A stretch of DNA of 64,000 nt, from contig NZ_CP109460.1 in assembly GCF_036227565.1 (NCBI RefSeq), positions 558,001-622,000 on the forward strand. Reading direction: 5' to 3'. How positions within the stretch are numbered: the stretch's first letter is position 1; every line of letters starts with the position of its first letter. Shown piece after piece: positions 1 to 9,207 of this stretch. The stretch is from Streptomyces sp. NBC_01454. Its GTDB lineage: Bacteria > Actinomycetota > Actinomycetes > Streptomycetales > Streptomycetaceae. The position numbers were made by a program, and so were the translations under genes. Below the pieces are notes generated by a model. That model searched no databases and had not been told where the DNA came from. It was given only the letters and a program-made list of their open reading frames with translations.

Positions 1-96
1 GCGGCATGTGCTCATAAACTCACTGACTGTCCCGGGCCCTCGTGACCTTGAGCGGCCTCATCGCTTGGCAACCCGACCGAAAGAGGGAGCTGCTCC

Positions 97-882
97 GTGC
101 TCTACCAGGTGCTGAAGTACCTCCTCCTCGGACCGCTGCTGCGGCTGGTGTTCCGACCACGGATCGAGGGACTGGAGCACATCCCGGAAGAGGGTGGAGC
201 GATCATCGCGGGCAATCATCTGTCGTTCGCGGACCACTTCGTGATGCCCGCGATCGTGCCGCGCCGGGTGACCTTTCTGGCCAAAGCCGAGTACTTCACC
301 GGCCCTGGCCTCAAGGGGCGGCTGACCGCGGCGTTCTTCCGCGGGGTGGGGCAGATTCCGGTGGACCGTTCCGGGGGCCGCGCTTCACGGGCGGCCCTGT
401 CCTCGGGGCTCTCCGTCCTGCGCAAGGGCCACCTCCTGGGGATCTACCCGGAGGGCACCCGCTCGCACGACGGACGGCTCTACAAGGGGCGTACCGGGGT
501 CGCCTCGATGGCCGTCATCGCGGGTGTGCCGGTGGTGCCGTGCGCGATGATCGGCACCTTCGAGGCACAGCCGACGGGCCGGCGGCTGCCGCGCGCGCGG
601 CGGATCACCATCCGCTTCGGCGCACCGCTGGAGTTCGCGCGATACGAGGGCATGGAGGACGAACGCTTCATCCTGCGCGCCGTCACCGACGAGATCATGT
701 ACGCGATCCTCTCGCTGTCCGGGCAGGAGTACGTCGACCGGTACGCGGGCGAGGCCAAGGCCGAGGCACAGGCCCAGGCGCGCGCACAGGGGCGGCGGGG
801 GCAGGGGAAGGGCCAGGGGCAGGGCCAGGGGCAGGGCCAGGGGCAGGGGCAGGGGAAGAGCGCGGGTACGGACAAGGGATAG
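97..882 (+). CDS. PlsC-type lysophospholipid acyltransferase with Gly-Gln tail
   Basis: Probably transfers an acyl chain to a lysophospholipid (1-acylglycerol-3-phosphate type) at the inner membrane face. The 261-residue product has the family's HX4D box (H41 to D46 in NHLSFAD) and the EGTR substrate box (residues 119-122, IYPEGTRS), with a short hydrophobic N-terminus (residues 4-19). The GTG start at 97 follows a GAGGGAG ribosome site at about 84-90. From about residue 217 the protein is low-complexity, first Ala/Glu/Gln and then alternating Gly-Gln, encoded by a 6-bp tandem DNA repeat; this tail is not part of the catalytic fold. Bases 1-96 hold no gene I can support. Family assignment is firm, substrate is inference. 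Confidence 0.9.
   Translation: MLYQVLKYLLLGPLLRLVFRPRIEGLEHIPEEGGAIIAGNHLSFADHFVMPAIVPRRVTFLAKAEYFTGPGLKGRLTAAFFRGVGQIPVDRSGGRASRAALSSGLSVLRKGHLLGIYPEGTRSHDGRLYKGRTGVASMAVIAGVPVVPCAMIGTFEAQPTGRRLPRARRITIRFGAPLEFARYEGMEDERFILRAVTDEIMYAILSLSGQEYVDRYAGEAKAEAQAQARAQGRRGQGKGQGQGQGQGQGQGQGKSAGTDKG
811..852. repeat. Seven 6-bp GG(G/C)CAG tandem units
   Basis: Seven consecutive units alternating mostly GGCCAG and GGGCAG encode the Gly-Gln dipeptides at the C-terminus of the upstream acyltransferase. The unit is a multiple of three, so copy-number slippage would lengthen or shorten the tail without a frameshift. Confidence 0.9.
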
Positions 883-962
883 GCGCAGCGGCCGGCCGGT
901 CCCGCCCCCGCGAAACCTTGCGCCGAGGGCGAACCGTGCCGCGGCCGCCGTCCGGCCGTTCG

Positions 963-968
963 TAGGGT
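963..968 (+). promoter_or_regulatory. -10 element TAGGGT, probable leaderless promoter
   Basis: TAGGGT ends six bases before the ATG of the epimerase-like gene at 975, the spacing expected if transcription starts at or next to the start codon. There is no good Shine-Dalgarno sequence in front of that ATG, which supports a leaderless mRNA. No convincing -35 was found. Confidence 0.4.
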
Positions 969-974
969 CGCCGT

Positions 975-2030
975 ATGACATCAGGCAGGGCAGTGGTGGT
1001 CGGGGCGAGTGGACAGATCGGGCGCGCGGCGGTGCGGGCCCTGGCGCGGGACGGCTGGGAGGTGACGGCCGCGTCCCGGCGCGGCGGGCGTGCCGACTCC
1101 TGGCCCGCGGAGGTCCGTTCGGTGGCGGTGGACCGGGAGGACGACGCCGCGCTGGCCGGGCTGGTCGGCGAGGGCTGTGAGGTGCTGCTCGACTGTGTGG
1201 CCTACGGTGCCGCGCACGCCCGGCAGTTGACCGGCCTGGCGGACCGGATCGGTTCGGCCGTGGTGATCTCCAGCGGCGCGGTGTACGAGGACGACCGGGG
1301 GCGCAGCTTCGCCACCATGGGCGATCCCGGCGGCCACCCGGACTATCCGGTACCCCTCCCGGAGTCCCAGCCGACCGTGCCTCCCGGCGACGGGGACTAC
1401 GCCACCCGCAAGGTCGCCCTGGAGCGGGCGCTGCTGGCGCCGGGCGGCCGGCTGCCGGTGACGCTGCTGCGGGCCGGTGCGATTCACGGCCCCTACAGCC
1501 CGCTGCCGCGTGAGCTGTACTTCGTCAAGCGGGTGCTGGACGGACGGCGGGTGCGGGTGCTCGCCTACGGCGGCAGCAGCCGTTTCCATCCGGTGCATGT
1601 GGCCAACCTCGCCGAGCTGATCCGGCTGGCGGCGCGCCGTCCGGGTTCGCGGGTGCTCAACGCGGGCGATCCGCAGGCCCCGACGGTCGCCGAGATCTCG
1701 GCGGCGGTGGATGCGGCGATGGGCGCACCCCCGAGCGAGATCGTGGGGCCGGCCGGTGCCCCGGCGCCGTCCGGCGTCGGCACCACACCGTGGTCGACCC
1801 CGCACCCCATCGTGTACGACATGGCGGCGGCGGAGCGGGAGTTGGGCTACCGGGCGGTGACGACGTACGAGGAGTCGCTGCCGGAGACGGTGGCGTGGCT
1901 GGCCGACGAGATCCGGGGACGGAACTGGTGGGAGGCGTTCCCGACCATGGCCCGCCGCTATCCGGACGAGGAGTTGTTCGGCTATGCGGCCGAGGACCGC
2001 TGGCTGGCCGGGCGCGGCGGGCAGGGCTGA
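975..2030 (+). CDS. NAD-dependent epimerase/dehydratase family protein
   Basis: A 351-residue extended short-chain dehydrogenase. The N-terminal Rossmann motif GASGQIG (residues 10-16) binds NAD(P), and a Tyr-Ala-Thr-Arg-Lys stretch (DYATRKVALER) sits where the YxxxK catalytic pair is expected in the sugar-nucleotide epimerase family. Substrate cannot be read from sequence; atypical SDRs of this kind act on nucleotide sugars or related carbonyl compounds. It lies about 100 bp upstream of the PARG-like gene on the same strand. The ATG at 975 is six bases after a TAGGGT element, so translation may be leaderless. Confidence 0.8.
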   Translation: MTSGRAVVVGASGQIGRAAVRALARDGWEVTAASRRGGRADSWPAEVRSVAVDREDDAALAGLVGEGCEVLLDCVAYGAAHARQLTGLADRIGSAVVISSGAVYEDDRGRSFATMGDPGGHPDYPVPLPESQPTVPPGDGDYATRKVALERALLAPGGRLPVTLLRAGAIHGPYSPLPRELYFVKRVLDGRRVRVLAYGGSSRFHPVHVANLAELIRLAARRPGSRVLNAGDPQAPTVAEISAAVDAAMGAPPSEIVGPAGAPAPSGVGTTPWSTPHPIVYDMAAAERELGYRAVTTYEESLPETVAWLADEIRGRNWWEAFPTMARRYPDEELFGYAAEDRWLAGRGGQG

Positions 2031-2131
2031 GGGCACCGGCGGACCCGCCGGGGCGCCGGAATTCCCTGGCCGGGCGGGCTCCCCGCCCGTACCTTGATCG
2101 CCATGTGGACTCGGATACGGGGGTGCCGACG

Positions 2132-2956
2132 ATGAGCGCCCGGCTGCGTGGCATGGCACAGGAGACGGAGCGGATCGTCGCGGCGGGTGCGTACCGCGCG
2201 CCGGACGGCCGACGGGTGGAGATCGCGGACGCGGTCGCCCGGGCCCGGGCCGGGACCCGGCTGTACGGGCCGGAGCCGGTCGCCGTGCCGGGCCCGCCAC
2301 CGGACGTGCGCACGGTGTTCGAGGTGACGGCGGAAGGCAGCCTCACGGCGGGGCGGCGGCTGGCCGCGGCGGGCCGGGGCCCGCTCGGCGTGCTGAACTT
2401 CGCCTCCGCACGCAATCCCGGCGGCGGCTATCTCAACGGTGCGCAGGCCCAGGAGGAGGCGCTGTGCCGGGGGTCGGCGCTGTACACCTGTGTGCGCGAG
2501 GCCCCGGAGTTCTACGCCGCGCACCGGGCCGATCCCAGCCCGTTCTACAGCGACCGGGTCATCCTCTCCCCCGGTGTGCCGGTGTTCCGCGACGACCGCG
2601 GCACGCTGCTCGATGTGCCGTACGAGGCCGGATTCCTGACGGCCGCCGCGCCGAATGCCGGGGTGATCGCCAGGCAGCAGCCCGCCGCGACGGGCCGGGT
2701 GGCGGCGGCGCTGGCGGCGCGTGCGGAGCGGGTGCTGGAGGTGGCGGCGGCCGGCGGGCACCGTCAGCTGGTGCTGGGTGCCTGGGGCTGCGGGGTCTTC
2801 CGTAATGATCCTGCCGCGGTGGCCGGGGCGTTCGCGGGGGCCCTGCTGGCCGGTGGCCGCTTCGCCGGCTGGTTCGACCACATCGTGTTCGCCGTACTGG
2901 ACCGCCGCGAGGACTCCCCCACCAGGGCGGCGTTCTCCGAGGTGTTCGCCGTGTGA
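2132..2956 (+). CDS. Bacterial-type poly(ADP-ribose) glycohydrolase (TIGR02452 family)
   Basis: The 274-residue product carries the PARG catalytic signature GGG-X(6-8)-QEE: GGG at residues 97-99 and QEE at 107-109 (NPGGGYLNGAQAQEE). Known family members remove ADP-ribose polymers or ADP-ribose from macromolecules using the second Glu of QEE. The chosen ATG at 2132 has a GGGGG run eight bases upstream; an in-frame ATG at 2153 and a GTG at 2105 are alternatives. No ADP-ribosyltransferase partner is nearby, so the gene looks like a stand-alone reversal enzyme. A strong hairpin follows the stop codon. Confidence 0.85.
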   Translation: MSARLRGMAQETERIVAAGAYRAPDGRRVEIADAVARARAGTRLYGPEPVAVPGPPPDVRTVFEVTAEGSLTAGRRLAAAGRGPLGVLNFASARNPGGGYLNGAQAQEEALCRGSALYTCVREAPEFYAAHRADPSPFYSDRVILSPGVPVFRDDRGTLLDVPYEAGFLTAAAPNAGVIARQQPAATGRVAAALAARAERVLEVAAAGGHRQLVLGAWGCGVFRNDPAAVAGAFAGALLAGGRFAGWFDHIVFAVLDRREDSPTRAAFSEVFAV

Positions 2957-3029
2957 GCGGCGGGGGCGGTGCGGGGGAGCCGCCGTGTGAGCGGCGCGGA
3001 CGGCCGGGCCGCCGTCCGCGGACGCGACA

Positions 3030-3058
3030 GGGGCGGCCGGGAAGATCCCGGCCGCCCC
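3030..3058. terminator. Bidirectional terminator hairpin
   Basis: A perfect 13-bp GC-rich stem (3030-3042 with 3046-3058) closes on a three-base AGA loop. It lies between the convergent PARG-like gene and the tripeptidyl aminopeptidase gene, so it can terminate both. There is no U-tract, as is common in Streptomyces. Confidence 0.85.
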
Positions 3059-3074
3059 TCTCTGCCGTGCGGGA

Positions 3075-4712
3075 TCAGGGAGCGGCCGGAAGGTCGGCGG
3101 CACCCTTGGCGGCGGCCTTGGCCGTCGCCTTGCCCGGCTGGGGCGTGGCGTGCGGAGCGCAGGTCACGTCCTTGGCGTCGGTCTTCCCCTCCAGGAAGTA
3201 CGCGTCGACCCGGTCGTTGATGCAGGGGTTGACCTGGCCGGTGACACCGTGCGAACCGGCGTCCCGCTCGGTGATCAGGCGGGAGCCCTTGAAGCGGTGG
3301 TGCAGCTCCACGGCGCCGCCGTAGGGCGTGGCCGCGTCACGGGTGCTCTGCACGATCAGCACGCTCGGCAGGCCCTTGCCCGTCTTGACGTCGATCGCGC
3401 GCTGCTGCTTGGCCGGCCAGGTGGCGCAGGGCAGGTTCATCCAGGCGTTGGCCCAGGTCATGAACGGCGCCTTGGCGTGGATGCGGGTGTTGTCGCGGTC
3501 CCACTTCTGCCAGCTGGTGGGCCACTTGGTGTCGGTGCACTCGACGGCCGTGTAAACGGCGTTGCCGTTCTCCGAGGCGATGTTGCCCGCCGTGTCCTTG
3601 AGGTTCGGACCGGCGTTCTCGACCAGCGGCTTGCTGTCACCGGAGCGGTAGGAGCTCCAGACCTCGGCGACCGTGGTCCACATCGAGTCGTAGTACGGCG
3701 CGTTCTGGAAGAAGCCGGTCAGCTCGGCGGGGCCGACGACGCCACCGATGGGGTTCTTCTTCGCGGTCGCCCGCAGCTTCTCCCAGGCCGCCTGGACCTT
3801 CTGGGGGGTGTCCCCGATGTGGTAGGCGGCGTCGTTCTTGGCGACCCACTTCTTCCAGTCGCCCCAGCGGGTCTCGAAGGCGATGTCCTGGTCGAGGTTG
3901 GCCTGGTACCAGACCTTCTCGCGGGAGGGATCGACGACGCTGTCGACGAGCATCCGGCGGACATGGCCCGGGAAGAGCGTCCCGTACACGGCGCCCAGGT
4001 AGGTGCCGTAGGAGACGCCCAGGTAGTTGAGCTTCTTCTCACCGAGCGCGGCGCGGATCACGTCCATGTCGCGGGCGGTGTTCGGGGTCGTCATGTACGG
4101 CAGCAGGCCGCGGCTGCGCTCGGCACAGCCCTCGGCGTACTCCTTGGCGAGCTTGCGCTGGGCGCGCTTGTCGGCCTCGCCGGCCGGCACCGGGTCGGCC
4201 TTGGGTGCCTTGACGAACTCCTGCGGGTCCATGCAGGAGATCGGCGCGGAGTGCCCCACGCCGCGGGGGTCGAAGCCCACGAAGTCGTAGGCCTTCGCGG
4301 TCTTGGCCCAGAGCGGGTTCTTGGTGGTGATGCGGGTCGGGAACCTCATGCCCGAGCCGCCGGGACCACCGGGGTTGTACAGGAGGGAGCCCTGTCGCTC
4401 CTTCTTGTCGCCGGTGCTGACGGCCCGGTCGACGGCGATCTTGATGGTGCGGCCGTTGGGCTTGGCGTAGTCGACGGGGACCGCCACATAGCCACACTGG
4501 ACGGGTGACTTGAGGCCCCAGTCGGCGGGGCACTCCTGCCAGTTGATGCCCTTCTTGGCGGCGCGCGCGGCGGCGGTCTGTACGCCGCGCGACTCGGCCG
4601 AGCCGCTGCGGTGCCGCTCACCCGCGGTGGCGGGCGTGGCGGATATCGCTCCGGCGAGGAGCGCTCCGGTCACCAGGGTGCCGGCGGCGCCGAGCGCTGC
4701 TGATTTTCTCAC
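3075..4712 (-). CDS. Secreted tripeptidyl aminopeptidase (alpha/beta hydrolase, TAP-like)
   Basis: A 545-residue serine exopeptidase that would release N-terminal tripeptides outside the cell. Residues 1-30 form a Sec signal peptide (MRKSA then a hydrophobic Ala/Gly/Leu stretch, ending ATPATAG). The nucleophile elbow GVSYG places Ser at 234; the oxyanion segment GGPGGSG is at 115-121; the C-terminal TAP-like domain has the acidic residue in STRDAATPYGG and the His in GSHGVTG. The GTG start at 4712 is preceded by AGGGGG ten bases upstream; a further upstream ATG at 4742 lacks a ribosome site. Homologues process secreted Streptomyces proteins. Confidence 0.92.
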   Translation of the reverse strand: MRKSAALGAAGTLVTGALLAGAISATPATAGERHRSGSAESRGVQTAAARAAKKGINWQECPADWGLKSPVQCGYVAVPVDYAKPNGRTIKIAVDRAVSTGDKKERQGSLLYNPGGPGGSGMRFPTRITTKNPLWAKTAKAYDFVGFDPRGVGHSAPISCMDPQEFVKAPKADPVPAGEADKRAQRKLAKEYAEGCAERSRGLLPYMTTPNTARDMDVIRAALGEKKLNYLGVSYGTYLGAVYGTLFPGHVRRMLVDSVVDPSREKVWYQANLDQDIAFETRWGDWKKWVAKNDAAYHIGDTPQKVQAAWEKLRATAKKNPIGGVVGPAELTGFFQNAPYYDSMWTTVAEVWSSYRSGDSKPLVENAGPNLKDTAGNIASENGNAVYTAVECTDTKWPTSWQKWDRDNTRIHAKAPFMTWANAWMNLPCATWPAKQQRAIDVKTGKGLPSVLIVQSTRDAATPYGGAVELHHRFKGSRLITERDAGSHGVTGQVNPCINDRVDAYFLEGKTDAKDVTCAPHATPQPGKATAKAAAKGAADLPAAP

Positions 4713-5391
4713 GTGGTCAATTCCCCCTGCATGGTGCGCCACTCGTGGCGGCGTTGATCACAGGCTTACAGAGGGATCCTGACGTGTGCCGTCCCCGGTT
4801 GAACAGGTTGGACCCACATTTCTTTACCAAGCTGTAGGTATCCGGCCGCCCGCGAGCCGTTCCGCCGGTGTACGCCGGGGGCGCTCGGCGCCGCGCATAT
4901 CTCCCCGACCGGCTCCCCGGTGGACTCCCCGACGGACTGCGGGCGGCGGGCCCCTGCGCACCGGGATACGCCCCCGAGCGGCTGGAAGAGTGCTGCCGAA
5001 CGACCGGAACAGCGCGGGGGAACCTCCCCCTTCCGGCCAGAATCGCCGGCCGAGGGCGCCCACTCCTCCGGCGCTCGCGCTCTACCAGCTCAGCCGCCAA
5101 CTTGAGGGGAATATCGCGCAATTGACCGAGCGACGCCAGTGCAGCCACCAAGGTCGACAGCGGGGGGAGGGCGTCAACCTCCGTACTGACCTGGCCGGTT
5201 GTCGTCCGGCGCGGGGGCTGCCGGAGGGGGCGCGCAGGGGCGAGAATACGTCAATTGCCGTAGACCTGCCCATCAGGCATGTGCCAGGCGCACACCTTCA
5301 GTAACCTTCCGTGAAGGCTCTCCCACTCACCGCCACGGGAGGGCTTCGGCGTTTTCGCCCCGCAGCCGAGTCGTCCAGAAGGAGATCCGAA
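4713..5391. other. 679-bp divergent intergenic region
   Basis: Must contain the promoters of the aminopeptidase gene (leftward) and of the Roadblock operon (rightward). It is somewhat less GC-biased near 4800-4850 and 5095-5135 than the flanking genes. Open frames here show no recognisable protein and no consistent third-position GC pattern. I see no convincing -35/-10 pair, riboswitch or RNA gene. Confidence 0.6.
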
Positions 5392-5775
5392 GTGCCGGGT
5401 ATCGATCAGGTGTTGTCCCAGGCCATGGGGATCCCGGGCGTTCTCGGCGCCGGACTGATCGACTGGACCAGCGGGCTGACACTCGGCACGGCGGGGCAGG
5501 CGCCGCACGGTGACCACGACGCGGCCGCCGCCGACACCGCCGATGTGGTGCAGGCCGTGACGCGCAACGCCACCTTCGACACCGCGGGCGCCGGCGGTCC
5601 GGCTCTGGAGGACCTCATCATCACGGCCGCGGGCAGCTACCACCTCATCCGCTTCGTGCACACGGCCTTCGACAGCCAGACCTACCTCTACCTCTGGCTG
5701 GACCGCGCCCAGGCCAATCTCGCCGTGGCCCGGATACGGCTGCGCGATCTGGCGGCGGAGCTGGTCGCGTCCTGA
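5392..5775 (+). CDS. Roadblock/LC7 domain protein, first of three
   Basis: A 127-residue protein consisting of one Roadblock/LC7 (MglB-like) fold; such proteins dimerise and act as GTPase-activating or scaffolding partners of small Ras-like GTPases. Shared motifs with the third protein of the operon (IDWTSGL near residues 23-29, EDLIITAAGSYHLIR, and LYLWLDRAQANLAVAR) show the two are paralogues. The GTG at 5392 is chosen because AGAAGGAG lies eight bases upstream; an upstream ATG at 5311 has no ribosome site. It heads a tight same-strand cluster of four genes. No GTPase is encoded in the operon, so the partner is unknown. Confidence 0.85.
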   Translation: MPGIDQVLSQAMGIPGVLGAGLIDWTSGLTLGTAGQAPHGDHDAAAADTADVVQAVTRNATFDTAGAGGPALEDLIITAAGSYHLIRFVHTAFDSQTYLYLWLDRAQANLAVARIRLRDLAAELVAS

Positions 5776-5817
5776 CGGCGCGCTCCGCCACCTCGTACGA
5801 ACGGTAAGGGAACCACC

Positions 5818-6687
5818 ATGGGCCTGCCCATATCTCCTCCCCCGCCCGCGCCGGCCGGGCTGCTCGACCGGTTCGCCGCCGAACGCGTCACCGGCGCCCT
5901 CTCCGGTCCGCACGGCTGCTTCTACTTCCTCGACGGCGCGGTCTACTGCATAGAGAGCACCGCCGCCCCCGGGCTCGGCAGCCGCCTCACCGCGGCCGGC
6001 AAGGTCCCGCCGCAGGGCTGGGAGTACGCCGCCGAGGCGGCCGGGGACCGGCGGACCGGCGGCCGGTTCCTGGTCGAAGAGGGCTGGCTGACCCAGGGCG
6101 AACTGGAGATCTGCCATCTCGCCGCCCTGCTCGACGCGGCGTTCTTCGCCCTGCCGCTGCCGCCCGAGGCCACCTCCTTCACCCCAGGGACGGCGCACTG
6201 GCTGGGCGTCATACGCCCCGTCAGCATCACCGCGCTCCAGCAGGCGACGGCCCGCCGCCGGGCGCTGCTCGACCGGCTGCAGCCCTGGGCGGCGGCCGAC
6301 ACCTCCCCCGTCATACCCGCCGGCACCCGCATACCGGTCGCCACCACGCGCCGCCAGCGGCGGCTGCTCGACCGGGCCGACGGCCGGCACACCCCGTACG
6401 AACTGGCCCGTGTCCTGGGTGAGTCGGCGTTCGCCACGCTGCTCGACATCCGCCTGCTCGCCGCGGCCGGCCTGGTCCGGATCCCCCCGCCGCCGGCACC
6501 GCTGCCCCGGCGCCGCCCGGGCGCCTGCCTGGACGCCCCGCCCGCGCCGGACGCCCCGCCCGCGCCGGCCGCCGCGGCCCACCCGGCCCCCGCCTGGCAG
6601 CAACCGGTGCCGGACGTCTTCGACACCGCCGATCCGAACATCGCCCTCCTTGTCCGACTGCGTACGGCGCTGGAGGAAGAACTGTGA
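5818..6687 (+). CDS. DUF4388/PATAN-like domain protein in Roadblock operon
   Basis: A 289-residue soluble protein. Its N-terminal part (about residues 8-130) follows the DUF4388/PATAN pattern: a leucine-rich opening (LLDRFAAERVTGALSG), then a paired-hairpin segment GCFYFLDGAVYCIES, then an alternation of helices. In other bacteria this domain accompanies two-component and Ras-like GTPase switches. Residues 195-220 (LLDRADGRHTPYELARVLG) resemble a winged-helix-like C-terminal half of PATAN proteins. The C-terminus (about 225-260) is a Pro/Ala-rich linker. ATG at 5818 follows GGTAAGGG. It lies between two Roadblock genes, 42 bases after the first. Domain call is moderate; no DNA binding is demonstrated. 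Confidence 0.6.
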   Translation: MGLPISPPPPAPAGLLDRFAAERVTGALSGPHGCFYFLDGAVYCIESTAAPGLGSRLTAAGKVPPQGWEYAAEAAGDRRTGGRFLVEEGWLTQGELEICHLAALLDAAFFALPLPPEATSFTPGTAHWLGVIRPVSITALQQATARRRALLDRLQPWAAADTSPVIPAGTRIPVATTRRQRRLLDRADGRHTPYELARVLGESAFATLLDIRLLAAAGLVRIPPPPAPLPRRRPGACLDAPPAPDAPPAPAAAAHPAPAWQQPVPDVFDTADPNIALLVRLRTALEEEL

Positions 6688-6757
6688 GCCTTTCCGCGCG
6701 AATCCGGTGCACCCCATGAGGCGCGTCATCAGAGGGCGCGTCACGAAAAGGAGACTG

Positions 6758-7138
6758 ATGACGATCGAACCCCGGATACGGGAGGAATTGCATACGTTGC
6801 GCGATCAGGTCCGCCATTTCCAGGGCGGAATGGTGGCGAGCGTGGACGGCATGGTCATCGCCCATGATCTGCCGGATATCGAACCGGACGGCCTGGCCGC
6901 GCTCACCGCCGCGGCGATCGGGGTCGCCCAGCGCCTCACCGAGGCGACCGGACAGGGTGCCTTCGAGGAATCCCTGACCAGGGGCGCCGACGGCTATATC
7001 GCGGCCTATTCGGCCGGACGCCGCGCGGTCCTCACGGCCGTGGCGAGCCCGGCCACCAATGTGGGGCGGCTCCATTTCCAGGCCAGGAAGGCCGCGGAAC
7101 GCATCGGCGCCCTCGTGGACGCACCGCCCCGCCGATAA
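6758..7138 (+). CDS. Roadblock/LC7 domain protein, second (MglB/CvnB-like)
   Basis: A 126-residue Roadblock protein of a different subtype from its two neighbours: the pattern FQGGMVASVDGMVIAHDLP followed by LAALTAAAIGVAQRLTEATG is typical of the MglB/CvnB type that partners GTPases in Streptomyces conservons. The ATG at 6758 has AAAAGGAG five bases upstream. It starts 70 bases after the DUF4388-like gene and is followed 84 bases later by the third Roadblock gene. In conservons the partner genes are a histidine kinase, DUF742 protein and GTPase; none of these is present here. Confidence 0.85.
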   Translation: MTIEPRIREELHTLRDQVRHFQGGMVASVDGMVIAHDLPDIEPDGLAALTAAAIGVAQRLTEATGQGAFEESLTRGADGYIAAYSAGRRAVLTAVASPATNVGRLHFQARKAAERIGALVDAPPRR

Positions 7139-7222
7139 CGCCCCCCGCACCGGCACCGGCACCCGGCCCGTACTCCCCAGAACCCGGCAATACCGTCAAA
7201 GAATCGAAAGGTCTGACCCCTC

Positions 7223-7597
7223 ATGGCTCAAATGGAAAACGCCCTCTCCGACGCGATGTCCGGCATCGAGGGCGCCGTCGGCGTCGCCCTGGTCGACTAC
7301 ACCAGCGGGATGGCCCTGGCCGCACTGGGCGACAACCAGGCGCTGGATCTCAATGTCGCGGCGGCCGGCAACACCGATGTCGTACGCGCCAAAATGCGCA
7401 CCATGGAGATGCTGGAACTCCAGGGCTCCATCGAGGACATGCTCATCACCCTGACCGGGCAGTACCACATCATCCGCCCGGTGACGGGAAAGAGCGGGCA
7501 GGGCCTCTTCCTTTATCTGGTGCTGGACCGCAAGCGCGCCAACCTCGCGCTGGCCCGCCACCGCCTCGCCAAGGTCGAGGCCGACCTGGAGGTCTGA
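7223..7597 (+). CDS. Roadblock/LC7 domain protein, third
   Basis: A 124-residue single-domain Roadblock protein, paralogous to the first protein of the operon: VALVDYTSGMAL, EDMLITLTGQYHIIR and LYLVLDRKRANLALAR align with matching segments there. It lacks signal peptide or membrane segment, so it should be cytoplasmic. GAAAGG lies about 14 bases before the ATG, which is a weak ribosome site, so translation may depend on the preceding gene. It ends the operon and is convergent with ureD, with a hairpin in the 15-bp gap. Confidence 0.85.
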   Translation: MAQMENALSDAMSGIEGAVGVALVDYTSGMALAALGDNQALDLNVAAAGNTDVVRAKMRTMEMLELQGSIEDMLITLTGQYHIIRPVTGKSGQGLFLYLVLDRKRANLALARHRLAKVEADLEV

Positions 7598-7603
7598 CGA
7601 GGG

Positions 7604-7629
7604 GCGCCGCCGTCACCCGGCGGCGGCGC
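7604..7629. terminator. Hairpin between Roadblock operon and ureD
   Basis: GCGCCGCCG (7604-7612) pairs with CGGCGGCGC (7621-7629) around an eight-base loop. It lies at the junction of the convergent Roadblock and urease operons and includes the last codons of ureD, so it probably ends both transcripts. Confidence 0.65.
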
Positions 7630-8451
7630 TCCGCACGGCCTCGTCCAGGAGGCACCGCAGCCGCAGCGCGTCCGGGGCGACGACCGTGGCCAGCGCCGCG
7701 GGACCGGCGAGCGGCGCGAGCACACCCTGCCCCTCGTCCGCCGCGGACCGTTCGCCCGCCGCACCTCCGAGCAACCGCACCTCCGCAGCGACTTCCCCGA
7801 AGTCCGGTGAGACGACGAGGAGTTGACCGAGCGCCCGGTGTCCGTTCAGGACGGCGGAGCTGTCCCAGCCAGGGGCGCCGGGCCCGTAGGCCGTCTCCTG
7901 GTCGAGCAGGGTCCGGCCGGCCCGGCGGACGGTGAGCCGGCTGCGCAGCGCACCGGTCTCCTCGCCGCTGCGTCCCAGGACCTGCTCCTCGCGGAGCACC
8001 AGGTGGGCGGTGGGGGCGAGTTCGACCGTGGTGGTCATCCGCAGGTCGCTGCCCGCGGCGGAGATCAGCGGTTCCGGCAGCCAGTCCAGCCGTGCGCCGT
8101 CGCCCACCGTCAACCGCACGTCGTAGTGGGCGGGTTCGCCGGTACGGCCGGGCAGCGCGACGGTCGCGGCGGCGGCCGTGAGGCGCAGTGCGGCGCCCGC
8201 CTCGACGGTGGCCTCGATGCCCAGCCGGTCGCCGCCGAGCGGGGCGCTCATCGCGCTCACCACGCAGACCCGGGCCTGCCGGCCGTGCGCGCCGACGCGG
8301 CGCAGCGCGAACGGGCCGTCGCCGTCGAGGACCGGCAGCCGGGTCACGCCGTCGGCACCGGCCCGCGCGAGGATACGGGCGGTGGCGCGCAGCCCGGCGG
8401 CCGACGGGGCGGGCACCCGCTCGTGGTGGGCCGGTGGGGGCGGTGCGAGAG

Positions 8452-8455
<4 letters not shown>
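7613..8455 (-). CDS. ureD: Urease accessory protein UreD
   Basis: A 280-residue UreD/UreH, the scaffold that binds apo-urease with UreF and UreG and admits nickel and CO2 to the active site. Family features are visible in the order expected: a central segment with [19 protein letters not shown], a [17 protein letters not shown] stretch and a C-terminal hydrophobic helix region. It is the last gene of the urease operon, and its ATG overlaps the stop codon of ureG by four bases (ATGA), implying translational coupling. Position and length fit actinobacterial UreD, which is poorly conserved in sequence. Confidence 0.92.
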
Positions 8456-9153
<698 letters not shown>

Positions 9154-9207
9154 TCCGTGATTCGTACGGCCGGGGGCGCGCGGGTGCGGTGGGGTGGGGC
9201 CGGCGGG

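Noticed and set aside
4786..5304. Open frame in the intergenic region before the Roadblock operon
   Set aside because: No ribosome site, no domain, and inconsistent third-position GC.
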